Part shown: positions 1 to 8,822 of the stretch, in pieces
Position numbering within the stretch: the stretch's first letter is position 1
How the letters are laid out: each line of letters starts with the position of its first letter
Origin: an uncultured Clostridia bacterium
GTDB taxonomy: Bacteria > Bacillota > Clostridia > TANB77 > CAG-508
Length of the DNA: 21,346 nucleotides
Assembly: GCA_948585895.1 (NCBI GenBank)
Contig: CAPBNZ010000029.1
Span: forward strand, 1-21,346
Direction of reading: 5' to 3'
The notes under the pieces: model-generated
What the model was told of the DNA's origin: nothing
Databases searched by the model: none
Seen by the model: the letters and a program-made list of their open reading frames with translations, nothing else
Translations under genes and position numbers: made by a program

Positions 1-62
1 GAATAAAGTAAATTAAAAATGTAAATACTAGAAAAAATAGAAAATTAGGGAGGTTAATAGTT

Positions 63-983
63 TTGAAGAAATTGAAAAGAGTAGCCTATATGGTATTAAT
101 TGTAATAGTAGTGGTATTATCACTTACTATTTATACAAATGCTAGTAAAGATGATGGAGAAAAACAAAAAGAAAAAATATTTTCTGAAATTAAATTTGTG
201 GAAACAAAATTAGTTAATTTATTAAATACGATGAATAATATAGAAGCTAGAAACTATAATGTGGTAACTGGTGAACTTTCCAAGGAAACAATAGAAAAAT
301 CGAGTAGTGATGAAAGTTCCTCTAAAGGCAGTTCTGGAGGAGGTTCTCAAGGTGGACAATCAGGAGGACAAGGTTCTTCCGATAGTTCTAATCAAGAAAC
401 AAAAAGTCAAGATAAACAGGCCAAGAAAAAGTTTGAATTGAAATCAAGTGGAGTATTAACAAATACAGAAGATATTAATTGGGATTTTGTAAAACAAGAA
501 ATAGAAAATTTATATACTTCTCTTCCATCCATTACAATGGATTTGTATCAACTAAATGGGAAGCAAGAGGATGTTTTATCCTTTAATAAGGAATATGATA
601 ATTTAACCAGCATAGCTAAGGATGAGAAGAAAGAAGAATTTTTAGCACAATTAGTAAAAGTTTATAATTATATACCAGGATTTTTAAGAAGTTCTGGGCA
701 AGAGGAGTTATATGTTATTTTAGTAGAAACAAAATATAATATTTTTAAGGCCTATTCCAGATTAGATGGACAGGATTGGAAAGAAATATCAAATGATATA
801 AAGAACGCAATTGATAGTTATTCCAAATTATTAACAAACACAAATATAGAAGCAAGAAAACAATACAATATAAGTAAAGTGTATGTTATGTTGAATGAAC
901 TACAAAGTGCGGTAAATATGCAAGATAAAGCAGTCATTTTAATAAAGTATAAAAATCTATTAGAAGAAATGAATAATATATAA
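63..983 (+). CDS. Unknown secreted or membrane-anchored protein with Ser/Gly-rich linker
   Basis: I do not recognise this 306-residue protein. The TTG start at 63 is chosen because AGGGAGG (47-53) lies 9 nt upstream and the protein begins MKKLKRVAYM with a basic N-terminus. Residues about 7-26 form one hydrophobic segment (signal peptide or N-terminal anchor) with no lipobox cysteine. A helical stretch follows, then a low-complexity Ser/Gly/Gln-rich linker (about residues 80-120). A second mostly helical, Lys/Glu/Asn-rich domain of about 180 residues runs to the C-terminus. The layout fits an extracytoplasmic helical domain tethered by a flexible linker. It contains no catalytic motif I can identify. 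Its promoter is not visible in the 62 nt upstream. The next gene begins about 400 nt downstream, so it is probably transcribed separately. Confidence 0.8.
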   Translation: MKKLKRVAYMVLIVIVVVLSLTIYTNASKDDGEKQKEKIFSEIKFVETKLVNLLNTMNNIEARNYNVVTGELSKETIEKSSSDESSSKGSSGGGSQGGQSGGQGSSDSSNQETKSQDKQAKKKFELKSSGVLTNTEDINWDFVKQEIENLYTSLPSITMDLYQLNGKQEDVLSFNKEYDNLTSIAKDEKKEEFLAQLVKVYNYIPGFLRSSGQEELYVILVETKYNIFKAYSRLDGQDWKEISNDIKNAIDSYSKLLTNTNIEARKQYNISKVYVMLNELQSAVNMQDKAVILIKYKNLLEEMNNI

Positions 984-1391
984 TGCTAATGTCATAACTT
1001 AAAGGTTGAGAGGAGTAAGAATTATGTAAAAAGTTGCCTTTAATAATGGAAGAATGGTTACATTTAGGATTGATGCAGGGGAGATTGGAATACCTTTCTC
1101 CTTTATTTATTGTGTGGGCGAACAATAGTAATAGAAAAAAGGAATGGAAAAAGTCCAGATTTTTTTACTATGTCATTATTGCACTAAGGATTTTTTAGTG
1201 ATTGTTATAATGTACTTGTAAATTTTTGTGATTTAGTGTAAAATAGCAATATATTGTAAATAATGATATAAGAGGAAATTTAGAGATGTATCTTAAAAGG
1301 AAAAGTTAAAAAAATATATTAGCAATAGTAAGTTTTAACCCTTAACCTAAGAATAGTCAAAAGAAATATCTCTAATAGACAAGGAGAAAAA
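984..1391 (+). other. Intergenic region with start-stop site and weak short ORFs
   Basis: This 408-nt gap holds no convincing gene. AGGAG at 1011-1015 is a good ribosome binding site 8 nt before an ATG (1024) that is followed at once by TAA. The same frame then stays open to 1128. Another frame is open from TTG 1034 or ATG 1046 to a stop at 1196-1198 (50-54 codons), but it has no ribosome binding site. Both could be decayed coding sequence. A small dyad, CACTAA (1182-1187) with TTAGTG (1195-1200), lies just upstream of the promoter-like sequences listed separately. Confidence 0.4.
1216..1244 (+). promoter_or_regulatory. Candidate sigma-A promoter for the FemAB-family gene
   Basis: TTGTAA (1216-1221), a 17-nt spacer and TAAAAT (1239-1244) make a good vegetative promoter about 150 nt before the gene at 1392. 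A second -10-like TATAAT (1206-1211) lies just upstream but has no good -35 at normal spacing. Confidence 0.55.
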
Positions 1392-2450
1392 ATGAGATTT
1401 GTAGATAGTGAAGAAACAAAGAAACAGTATAAAGAGTTTTTAGAAAAACATGAAAGATGTAATTTTCAACAATCTTTAGAATGGGCAGAGGTAAAAAAGC
1501 CAAATTGGAAACCAGAAGTAATTTTAGCAGAGGGAAATAATGGAGAAATACTAGGATCTCTTTGTGTATGGATTCGTAAAATGCCTATTTTTGGTAATAT
1601 TATGTATTCATCTAGAGGGCCTGTATGTGATATTCACAATGTAGCAATTATGAAGCAGTTAACAGATGGAGCAAAAGAATTAGCTAAGAAATATAATGCC
1701 ATTGTTTTAAGGATGGAACCAGATATTGTAAGTAATGATCAAGATTTCAGAAATGTAGTGACTAATTTGGGGTATCGAATTAAAGATGATGCCAAGGATT
1801 TTAAAGATGAAATTCAACCAAGATATGTATTTAGGCTAGATATAAAAGGAAAGACAGAAGAAGAAATCATGGCAGGATTTAAACAAAAATGGAGGTATAA
1901 TATTCGTTTAGCCACCAAAAAAGGAGTGACAATAAAAGAAGGAAACAAAAATGATTTAAAAGATTTTCATAGAATTATGATAGAAACAGGAGCAAGAGAT
2001 GGATTTATTATTCGACCATTGTCTTATTTTGAAAAAATGTATGATTGTCTAGGTTCAAACCATATGAAAATACTTATGGCTTATTATGAAGGGAAGCCAA
2101 TATCAGGAGTAATTCCGATTTTTTATGGAAATAAAACATGGTATTTATATGGTGCAAGTAGTAATTCTCATCGTAATCTAATGCCAAATTATTTACTACA
2201 ATGGGAAATGATAAAAATGGCAATTAAAAGACAAGACGATGTATATGATTTTAGAGGCGTGTCAGGGGTAGTAGATGAAACACATCCTCAATATGGATTG
2301 TACCGATTTAAACAAGGATTTGGAGCAACTTTTACCGAATTTATTGGAGAAGTGTATATGCCATTTAAGCCAATTACGTATAAATTATATCGTTTCTCAG
2401 AAAAGGCATTTAGAACAATCAGGCAATTTAAAATGAAATTAAAGAAATAA
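1392..2450 (+). CDS. FemAB-family peptidoglycan bridge aminoacyltransferase
   Basis: This 352-residue protein resembles the FemA/FemB/FemX/MurM family. These enzymes transfer amino acids from aminoacyl-tRNA onto the peptide stem of lipid II to build the cell-wall cross-bridge. Visible hallmarks are the N-terminal region with FQQSLEWAEVKK, a KQKWRYNIRLATKKGV segment typical of the second GNAT-like domain, a MAYYEGKPISGVIPIFYGNK strand, and the C-terminal DFRGVSG and YRFKQGFGATFTEFIGE motifs. Length fits the family, without the long coiled-coil insertion of some members. The start has AAGGAG (1381-1386) 5 nt upstream. Alanine racemase, another cell-wall precursor gene, follows beyond a repeat element. 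The amino acid added (Gly, Ala or Ser) cannot be told from sequence alone. Confidence 0.85.
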   Translation: MRFVDSEETKKQYKEFLEKHERCNFQQSLEWAEVKKPNWKPEVILAEGNNGEILGSLCVWIRKMPIFGNIMYSSRGPVCDIHNVAIMKQLTDGAKELAKKYNAIVLRMEPDIVSNDQDFRNVVTNLGYRIKDDAKDFKDEIQPRYVFRLDIKGKTEEEIMAGFKQKWRYNIRLATKKGVTIKEGNKNDLKDFHRIMIETGARDGFIIRPLSYFEKMYDCLGSNHMKILMAYYEGKPISGVIPIFYGNKTWYLYGASSNSHRNLMPNYLLQWEMIKMAIKRQDDVYDFRGVSGVVDETHPQYGLYRFKQGFGATFTEFIGEVYMPFKPITYKLYRFSEKAFRTIRQFKMKLKK

Positions 2451-2451
2451 T

Positions 2452-2731
2452 TTTAGTCCCCACTGGTTCCGGGTTTAAATGGGGACAGTAATGTATTCCA
2501 ATGTTGTCAATTTAAGGTTTAATCTATTATTTTTTACCTTTGAGTGTCGCAAGTATCAAAACTAATAAAAGGTAAGTTGCTTCAATTGTACTTATTGTCG
2601 TTCGTTTAATTGTTTATGCAGTGTTATAAAATTAAGTTGACAGCATTCCATTTAATGTATTCTATAGAATGATAGTTGTAATAAAAGTTCAAAAATGTCC
2701 CCATTTAAACCCGGAACCAGTGGGGACTAAA
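2452..2731. repeat. Inverted-repeat element 1 (MITE-like, 280 bp)
   Basis: Perfect 36-bp terminal inverted repeats occupy 2452-2487 and 2696-2731. Each arm is itself a hairpin (GTCCCCA paired with TGGGGAC, 7 bp). Inside is a second imperfect pair of arms, AATGTTGTCAATTTAA near 2500-2515 against a partner near 2632-2650. The central core (about 2530-2632) resembles the cores of the elements at 6782-6940 and 10035-10217. The element fills the whole gap between the FemAB gene and alr. It has no long ORF and I see no clear target-site duplication. Confidence 0.75.
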
Positions 2732-2744
2732 GGGTGGTAGAAAA

Positions 2745-3863
2745 GTGAGTATACTAGTAATAGAAAAACAAGATTTGAGGCATAATATAGAACAAATTAA
2801 GAAATTTACGAATAAAAAGGGAAAAGATGATAATGGGAATCCAGTAAAAATAATTGCTGTTGTAAAAGCAAATGGATATGGATTAGGTTTAGTAGAATAT
2901 ACCAAATTTTTGATTGACAATGGAATTTCATCTTTTGCTGTAGCAACAATAGAAGAAGCAATTCAATTAAGAAAAGCTGGAATTAAGGAAGATATTCTAA
3001 TGTTATCTTCTACAGCCATTAAGGAGGAAGTACAAACTTTAGTTGAAAATAATATTATGATTACTATTGGTTCAAAAGCAGATGCCGAAATTGCAACTCA
3101 AATTGCCAATGAGAAGAGTCAAGAAATAAAAGCACACATTAAGATTGATACAGGTTTTGGAAGATATGGGTTTGTTTATAGCAATCGCGATGAAATGGTA
3201 GAATCTTTAAAAAATATGGAAAATGTAAAAATAGAAGGAACTTTTTCGCATTTTTCAATTAGTTTTTTTGATGATAAATATACCAAAATACAATTCCAAA
3301 GATTTATTGATGTAATTGAAGTTTTAAAAATGAATGGAATAGAAACAGGAATGCTTCATATTTGTAATTCATCTGCCTTCTTAAAATTTCCTGATATGCA
3401 TTTAAATGCTGTTAGAATTGGTTCTGCCTTTTTAGGAAGAATATCTTTTCAAAATAAAATTGGATTAAAAAGAATAGGGCATTTAGAGGCACAGGTAGCA
3501 GAAATAAAAGAATTACCAAAAGGGTTTAATATTGGGTATTCCAATACCTATATAACGCCAAAAGAAATGAAAGTAGCTATTATACCATGTGGTTACATGG
3601 ACGGGATTCATGTAAAAAATGGAAAAGATATGTTTCGAACAATAGATAAGCTTCGTTATTTGGTAAATAGCATAAAAGATTTTTTTAAAAAGCAAGAAAT
3701 GTATGCAAAAATAAATGGCAGTAATTGCAAAATATTGGGAAGAATAGGAACCTATCATGTTGTATGTGATATCGAACAAAAAGATGTTAAAGTAGGTGAT
3801 ACTGCAATCTTTTCAATCAATACAAAATTTGTAGATTCAAACATAAGAAGGGAGTATAGATAA
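2745..3863 (+). CDS. alr: Alanine racemase
   Basis: This PLP enzyme interconverts L- and D-alanine for peptidoglycan synthesis. The 372-residue length is normal. The PLP-binding lysine is K41 in AVVKANGYGLG. KIDTGFGRYGF is the conserved Asp-x-Gly-x-x-Arg-x-Gly region. The catalytic tyrosine of the partner subunit is Y265 in IGYSNTY, with the conserved GYMDG tyrosine 19 residues later at 284. The C-terminus ends in the family-like NIRREYR. GTG at 2745 is the start, 7 nt after AAGGGTGG (2730-2737), which overlaps the right arm of repeat element 1. The stop overlaps the next ATG (TAATG at 3861-3865), so the downstream membrane protein is probably translationally coupled. Confidence 0.93.
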   Translation: MSILVIEKQDLRHNIEQIKKFTNKKGKDDNGNPVKIIAVVKANGYGLGLVEYTKFLIDNGISSFAVATIEEAIQLRKAGIKEDILMLSSTAIKEEVQTLVENNIMITIGSKADAEIATQIANEKSQEIKAHIKIDTGFGRYGFVYSNRDEMVESLKNMENVKIEGTFSHFSISFFDDKYTKIQFQRFIDVIEVLKMNGIETGMLHICNSSAFLKFPDMHLNAVRIGSAFLGRISFQNKIGLKRIGHLEAQVAEIKELPKGFNIGYSNTYITPKEMKVAIIPCGYMDGIHVKNGKDMFRTIDKLRYLVNSIKDFFKKQEMYAKINGSNCKILGRIGTYHVVCDIEQKDVKVGDTAIFSINTKFVDSNIRREYR

Positions 3864-4927
3864 TGAATAAGGAAAAGGAAGAAAAGATAAAAATTGGCTT
3901 TTTCAGAAAAATAGGGAATTCTATTACCAAAATTGAAACATATCCAGATATGGCAGCAGAAGGATTAGGAAGAGCATTTGCTTATATCAGTAAAATAGTA
4001 GCAATTTTAGCTGTTGTTCTTTGTCTGGGTACCATATATCAAACATATCAAATGCTTCAAGAAGGAATTCATTATCTACAAAATGACTTTCCAGAATTTT
4101 CTTACAAAGAAGGAATATTAAATGTTTCTTCTAATGAAAGAATAACCATTTCGGAAGATGATTCTTATGTGGGAAGGACAATTATAGATACCAATACAGA
4201 AGAAGAACAAACAATAAATCAATATCTAAATGAAATCGAAAAAGCAGGAAGTGGAATTATTATTTTAAAACATAAAGTCATTTTAAAAAATAGTGCTGTA
4301 TCAGGAACTATTAATTATCATTACAATGAACTTTTGGGACAAATGGGAATGACGGAGTTTACCAAACAAACGGTATTAGATTATGTTAATAGTTCTCAAG
4401 TAATTAGTTTATATGTAAGTGTTTTCTTAACAATATTTATTTATAGTTTTATTATGTATTTATTGACAACTTTATCAAATGCAGTATTATTAAGCATATT
4501 TGGTTACTTAACAACTTGGTTAGCACGTATAAAAATGAGATATATAGCAGTATTTAACATGTCAATGTATGCACTTACTTTATCAATTTTTTTGAATATA
4601 GCTTATATTGCTATTAATATCTTTATGGAATTTAGAATGGAATATTTCCAAGTAATGTATGTTTCAGTAGCAGCTATTTATTTAGTGGCATCCATATTCT
4701 TATTGAAAACTGAATTTATAAAAAGACAAATAGAATTAATGAAAATTGCAGAAGCACAAGAAATTGTAAAGAAAGAAATGGAAGAACAAGAACGAAAGGA
4801 AAAACAAGAAAAAGAGCAAAAAGAAAGACAGAAAAACGATAAAGAAGAAAAAGAGGATAAAGAGGACAAAGAAGGCAAAAAGGATAATGGTGTAGGAGGA
4901 GAAGAACCACAAGGTTCGAATGCGTAG
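3863..4927 (+). CDS. DUF1189-like integral membrane protein with charged C-terminal tail
   Basis: A 354-residue membrane protein resembling the DUF1189 family, whose function is not established. One hydrophobic segment lies at about residues 38-60. An extracellular domain of about 110 residues contains FPEFSYKEGILNV, the feature that suggests the family. Several more membrane segments lie between about residues 178 and 285. The last 65 residues are almost entirely Glu, Lys, Asp and Gln, a cytoplasmic charged tail and probable coiled coil. Its ATG overlaps the alr stop codon, with AAGGGAG upstream inside alr, so it is co-translated with alr. That suggests an envelope role but does not prove one. 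Confidence 0.75.
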   Translation: MNKEKEEKIKIGFFRKIGNSITKIETYPDMAAEGLGRAFAYISKIVAILAVVLCLGTIYQTYQMLQEGIHYLQNDFPEFSYKEGILNVSSNERITISEDDSYVGRTIIDTNTEEEQTINQYLNEIEKAGSGIIILKHKVILKNSAVSGTINYHYNELLGQMGMTEFTKQTVLDYVNSSQVISLYVSVFLTIFIYSFIMYLLTTLSNAVLLSIFGYLTTWLARIKMRYIAVFNMSMYALTLSIFLNIAYIAINIFMEFRMEYFQVMYVSVAAIYLVASIFLLKTEFIKRQIELMKIAEAQEIVKKEMEEQERKEKQEKEQKERQKNDKEEKEDKEDKEGKKDNGVGGEEPQGSNA

Positions 4928-4976
4928 TTTTGCAAACTACAATAATAATTGTAAGTAGAAGAAAGGAAGAATAAAA

Positions 4977-6767
4977 ATGAGCCAAAAAAAGAGAGATAAC
5001 CAAAAGAACAAAAAACTTTGGATATATCTAATTAGTTTAGTGTTAGTAATGGTTGTTTTAGTAGGATTACTTGCATTTTATAAAAATAATAGAGACAAAG
5101 AGGATAAAAAAACACTTGCTTATACAGATTTGATTAAGGAATTATCTTATGGAAATATAGAAAAAATTGAGATGACAGTGGGAAGTACAACAGTAAAAGT
5201 AAAACAAAAAAATGGAGAAGAGGAAAAGACAGCTATTGTTCCAAATACAGAAAGTTTTATAGGTTTGGTACAAGAAAAAGTAGCAGAGGGAAATGAAATA
5301 GAATTAGTACAAAAGCCTAAAAATGTATTAGCACAGATTCCAGCTTTTATTCTATCATTTTTACCAACTCTTATCATGCTTGCTTTATTTGTTATGATAT
5401 TTAAAATGCAAGGATTGGGAGAAAAAGGAAAAGTATATGATGATACAGAAAGAAAAACAAAGGTAAAATTTAATGATGTAGCAGGACTAGACGAAGAAAA
5501 GGGAGAATTAGTTGAAATTGTAGAATTTTTAAAAAGACCAGAAAAGTTTACAAAAATGGGAGCTAAAATTCCAAAAGGTGTTTTATTATATGGTAAACCA
5601 GGAACAGGAAAAACATTAATTGCAAAAGCAATTGCAGGAGAGGCAGATGTACCATTTATTTCTATGAGTGGATCAGAATTTATCGAAATGTTTGCAGGAT
5701 TAGGAGCCTCACGTGTTAGAAAACTATTTGAAAAAGCAAGAAAATTGGCACCATGTATTGTTTTTATTGATGAAATCGATGCCATTGGTTCTAGAAGAAC
5801 TTCTAACAGTGGAGCAGAAACAGAAAATAACCAAACATTAAACCAGCTATTAGTAGAAATGGATGGATTTAGCTCAGAAGAAACCATTATTGTATTGGCT
5901 GCAACCAATCGACCAGAAATGTTAGACAAGGCATTACTTCGACCAGGAAGATTTGATAGACAAATAACCATTCCAACACCAGATTTAAAAGGAAGATTAG
6001 AAATTTTAAAAATTCATAGCAAAGAAAAAAGAATATCTGATAATGTAAATTTAGAAAGTATAGCAGAAGACACAGCAGGATTTACAGGAGCTGAACTTGC
6101 TAATATTTTAAATGAAGCAGCTATTATAGCAACCAAAAACAAGCATGAAGATATTGAAAATGAAGATATTGAAGAAGCAGTAAAAAAAGTAACAGTAGGA
6201 CTAGAAAAACGAACAAGAGTGTATTCCGATAAAGATAAAAAATTAACAGCTTATCATGAAGCAGGACATGCCGTTGTTAGTAGATATTTGCCAACACAAG
6301 CGGATGTAAAAGAAGTATCGATTATTCCAAGAGGTGTTGCTGGTGGATATACAATGTATAAATCTGATGAAGACAAATATTATATCTCCAAAACGGAAAT
6401 GCAAGAAAGGCTGATTGCTTTACTAGGGGGAAGAGCAGCAGAGAAATTGGTATTAGATGATATCTCAACAGGAGCAAGTAATGATATTGAAGTAGCAACC
6501 AAAATAGCAAGAGATATGGTAACTAAATATGGAATGAGTGACACTTTAGGACCAATTGATTTTCAAGGAAAAGAACCATATGAAATGCAAATGTTTGGAG
6601 AAAATATTGGAGATAAAATAGGACAAGAAGTAAAAACATTAATTGACACAGCTTATAATGATGCACAAACTTTATTAAAACAACACAGAGACAAATTAGA
6701 TATGATAGCAGAAACACTATTACAAAAAGAAAAAATCAACGAGGAAGACTTCAGAAAATTTTTTTAA
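4977..6767 (+). CDS. ftsH: ATP-dependent zinc metalloprotease FtsH
   Basis: This membrane-bound AAA+ protease degrades misfolded and regulatory membrane and cytosolic proteins. Two membrane segments (about residues 12-33 and 120-143) flank a small extracytoplasmic domain. The AAA module has Walker A GKPGTGKT (206-213), Walker B with D265 and E266, and the second region of homology with TNRPEMLDKALLRPGRFDRQ. The zinc site is HEAGH (427-431), with the third ligand D503 in ASNDIE. The pore loop reads FIEMFAGLGAS; the common form is FVEMFVGVGAS, and the key Phe is kept. The length of 596 is at the short end and the acidic C-terminal extension is missing. AAAGGAAG precedes the ATG. The stop is followed 15 nt later by repeat element 2. 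Confidence 0.97.
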   Translation: MSQKKRDNQKNKKLWIYLISLVLVMVVLVGLLAFYKNNRDKEDKKTLAYTDLIKELSYGNIEKIEMTVGSTTVKVKQKNGEEEKTAIVPNTESFIGLVQEKVAEGNEIELVQKPKNVLAQIPAFILSFLPTLIMLALFVMIFKMQGLGEKGKVYDDTERKTKVKFNDVAGLDEEKGELVEIVEFLKRPEKFTKMGAKIPKGVLLYGKPGTGKTLIAKAIAGEADVPFISMSGSEFIEMFAGLGASRVRKLFEKARKLAPCIVFIDEIDAIGSRRTSNSGAETENNQTLNQLLVEMDGFSSEETIIVLAATNRPEMLDKALLRPGRFDRQITIPTPDLKGRLEILKIHSKEKRISDNVNLESIAEDTAGFTGAELANILNEAAIIATKNKHEDIENEDIEEAVKKVTVGLEKRTRVYSDKDKKLTAYHEAGHAVVSRYLPTQADVKEVSIIPRGVAGGYTMYKSDEDKYYISKTEMQERLIALLGGRAAEKLVLDDISTGASNDIEVATKIARDMVTKYGMSDTLGPIDFQGKEPYEMQMFGENIGDKIGQEVKTLIDTAYNDAQTLLKQHRDKLDMIAETLLQKEKINEEDFRKFF

Positions 6768-6781
6768 TGTCATATAAGGCG

Positions 6782-6940
6782 ATGTCATCCATTTAAGCTA
6801 TTCTCTATTATTTTTTACACCAAGTAATCAACCGAACAAGCATTAGCGAGTTCGATTAAACTAACTTACCATAATTAAAATGAATGGTTGTGACATACAA
6901 GTCATAAAAAATAATAGAGAATAGCCTAAATGGATGACAT
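6782..6940. repeat. Inverted-repeat element 2 (MITE-like, about 159 bp, reverse orientation)
   Basis: Arms of 36 nt at 6782-6817 and 6905-6940 are inverted repeats with one mismatch. The core between them, read on the minus strand, aligns with the core of the element at 10035-10217 over most of its length; shared pieces include CTCGCTAATGCT and CATTTTAAT. The arm sequence is unrelated to the arms of the other two copies. The element sits between ftsH and prmC and has no ORF. An orphan AGGAGG (6946-6951) lies just outside the right arm with no start codon at usable distance. Confidence 0.72.
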
Positions 6941-7003
6941 TACATAGGAGGCATTTCTTTTAAGAGTTGACAACAAGCGATGGGACAAGAAAGAAGGTGT
7001 GAG

Positions 7004-7852
7004 ATGACAATTAGAGAAGCAATAAACAAAGCAACCATAAAGTTAAAACTGAAAAAGATAGACAGTCCAAGACTAAAAGCAAGACTGTTAATGCAATTTG
7101 TTTTAAATCAAACAAGGCAATATTTAATAGTTTACGATGAAAAAAGCTTAACGAAAAAACAAGAAGAAGATTATTTGGAAACAGTTGAACGACTTATAAG
7201 TGGAATTCCTTTACAACATATTACCAATAAACAAGAATTTATGAAAATGGATTTTTATGTAGATAATAATGTATTAATACCAAGACCAGATACAGAAGTT
7301 TTAGTAGAAGAAGTAATTAAAATTGCGAAAGAAATAAAGGCTAAGAAGATATTAGACTTGTGTACAGGAAGTGGAGCCATTGCAGTAGCACTTGCTAAAT
7401 ACATAGAAAATAGCGAAATCACAGCACTAGATATAAGTGAGAAAGCTCTAAAAATAGCTGAATTAAATGCTAAAAAACATGAAGTGAATCAACAAATTAC
7501 TTTTATCCAATCCAATTTATTTGAAGATTTGCCAAAAGAAAAATATGACATCATTGTATCAAATCCACCTTATATCAAAAAAGAGATAATAGAAACATTA
7601 GAGGAAGAAGTAAAAAAGGAGCCTTATATAGCTTTAGATGGGGGATGGGATGGATTAGACTTTTATCGTAGAATCGTTGATCAATCTTATGAGTTTTTAA
7701 AATATAAAGGATATTTATGCCTAGAGATTGGATATGACCAAAAAATAGATGTAATTGAATTAATTGAACAGGAACAAAAATATACCAATACTTATGGTAA
7801 AAAAGACTTATATGGAAAGGATAGAGTAATCGTAACAAAAGTTAGTGATTAG
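7004..7852 (+). CDS. prmC: Release factor glutamine methyltransferase PrmC
   Basis: PrmC uses S-adenosylmethionine to methylate the Gln of the GGQ motif in peptide-chain release factors 1 and 2. The diagnostic NPPY motif is at residues 187-190. The SAM-binding loop is DLCTGSGAIAVALAK, with the acidic ALDIS motif after it. The small N-terminal helical domain includes the segment ending PLQHITNKQEF and the IPRPDTE motif. I prefer ATG 7004 (AAGG at 6994-6997, 282 residues, starting MTIREAINKA) to the in-frame ATG at 6980, which has no ribosome binding site and adds eight non-family residues. The usual partner prfA is not next to it; an inverted-repeat element lies upstream instead. Confidence 0.93.
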   Translation: MTIREAINKATIKLKLKKIDSPRLKARLLMQFVLNQTRQYLIVYDEKSLTKKQEEDYLETVERLISGIPLQHITNKQEFMKMDFYVDNNVLIPRPDTEVLVEEVIKIAKEIKAKKILDLCTGSGAIAVALAKYIENSEITALDISEKALKIAELNAKKHEVNQQITFIQSNLFEDLPKEKYDIIVSNPPYIKKEIIETLEEEVKKEPYIALDGGWDGLDFYRRIVDQSYEFLKYKGYLCLEIGYDQKIDVIELIEQEQKYTNTYGKKDLYGKDRVIVTKVSD

Positions 7853-7924
7853 GTCAAAGGCTATAGCCAAATAAAAATTATTTTTAAAACTAGAATACAA
7901 GTACCAAGGAAGGAGGAAAATTAA

Positions 7925-8789
7925 TTGTCATTTTCTTCTAATATTAAACAGGAGTTAAATAAAAATAATAATTTGTCAAATAAAGAAATTGTAAAAAACG
8001 AATTAATTGGATATTTTATATCTGGAAATACTAGTATAATCAATAGAAAAGAAATTAAATTTTCAACAGAAAGTGATTATAATATTAATCGATTTTCCAA
8101 ATTATTATCTAATTTAGATATCAATCATAAAATAGACATATCACGGAAAAATATTTGTTATTACAATCAAGATGAAACATGTAGATTTTCTTCTGATACA
8201 AAATGGACAAATATATTTGGAACTAGGAAAAAATTTAAAAGAAGAAAACTTAAAAGCAATCATTCGAGGAGCTTTTATGGGGTCAGGTTATATCAATAAT
8301 CCAGAGAAGGAATATCATTTAGAAGTAGGTTTGGGAAATCAGGAGAATCTAAAATCCTTTGCTAGAATATTGCAGATGATGGGAATCTTCGTAAAAACTT
8401 TCCAAACCTCTATTTACATAAAAGAAGGAGAAGAAATATCAAAATTTTTAGCATTAATAGGAGCCAATAAGGCAGTTATGCGATTTGAAGATGTTAGAAT
8501 TCAAAAAGAAATGAGGGGGAAAGTGAATCGATTAGTAAATTGTGAAACTGCCAATTTGAATAAAACAATTAATGCCTCGATAGAACAAATTGCAGCCATA
8601 AAAAAATTACAACAAATAGGAAAATTTAAAATCTTAGAAGATAATTTAAAAGAAATAGCAATTTTGCGTTTAGAAAATCCTAATATGTCATTAATTGAAC
8701 TAGGAAAATTATTAAAAGAGCCAGTTGGCAAATCAGGAGTAAATTATCGATTAAAAAAAATAATAGAAATAGCAGAAAGTTGCCAATAA
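7925..8789 (+). CDS. whiA: WhiA-like DNA-binding protein, requires +1 frameshift at CGG codon 74
   Basis: WhiA is a conserved Gram-positive protein with a LAGLIDADG-like N-terminal domain and a C-terminal helix-turn-helix. It acts in sporulation, division or chromosome functions depending on the species. The start is TTG 7925 (MSFSSNIKQEL) behind AAGGAGGAAAA. Downstream, IRGAFMGSGYINNPEKEYHLE, RFEDVRI, VNRLVNCETANLNKTI and the KSGVNYRL helix-turn-helix are all present, but in the +1 frame. The shifted frame has a stop at 8133-8135 and the original frame stops at 8297-8299, so the shift lies between them. The CGG at 8144-8146 fits: skipping C gives DIS-GKIFVITIK, a plausible strand where Bacillus subtilis WhiA has one. 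The joined protein is 287 residues; unshifted translation ends after 124. It could be a pseudogene, but the matching sites in ffh argue against that. Confidence 0.88.
8144..8147 (+). other. Candidate +1 recoding site CGGA in whiA
   Basis: The zero-frame reading is TCA CGG AAA. Skipping the C gives TCA GGA AAA and enters the frame encoding the rest of WhiA. The entry window is bounded by the stop at 8133-8135 in the new frame and the stop at 8297-8299 in the old frame. This is one of only three in-frame CGG codons in the window, and all three sit at +1 frameshifts. Confidence 0.7.
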
Positions 8790-8822
8790 TTTCAGATGTA
8801 TGGGATAATGTTAAGGAGAATT

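Noticed and set aside
1206..1211. TATAAT as the main -10 for the FemAB-family gene
   Set aside because: The nearest -35-like sequence (TTGCAC, 1179-1184) is 21 nt away. The pair at 1216-1244 is better spaced.
2637..2668. TTGACA plus TATAGA inside repeat element 1 as an alr promoter
   Set aside because: The spacing to TATAGA is 20 nt and the hexamer at 17 nt is poor. Not listed as a feature.
5147..5971. Long minus-strand open frame of 274 codons opposite ftsH
   Set aside because: It lies wholly inside the conserved ftsH AAA region, its protein is low in known motifs, and no ribosome binding site precedes it. It is a shadow frame.
6946..6966. A small gene after the orphan AGGAGG upstream of prmC
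   Set aside because: No ATG, GTG or TTG at usable distance opens a frame of useful length before stops. It is probably leftover sequence next to repeat element 2.
7925..8789. Two separate genes in the whiA region (starts at 7925 and 8172)
   Set aside because: The ATG at 8172 has no ribosome binding site, and the two parts together make one normal-length WhiA. One recoded gene is the better reading.
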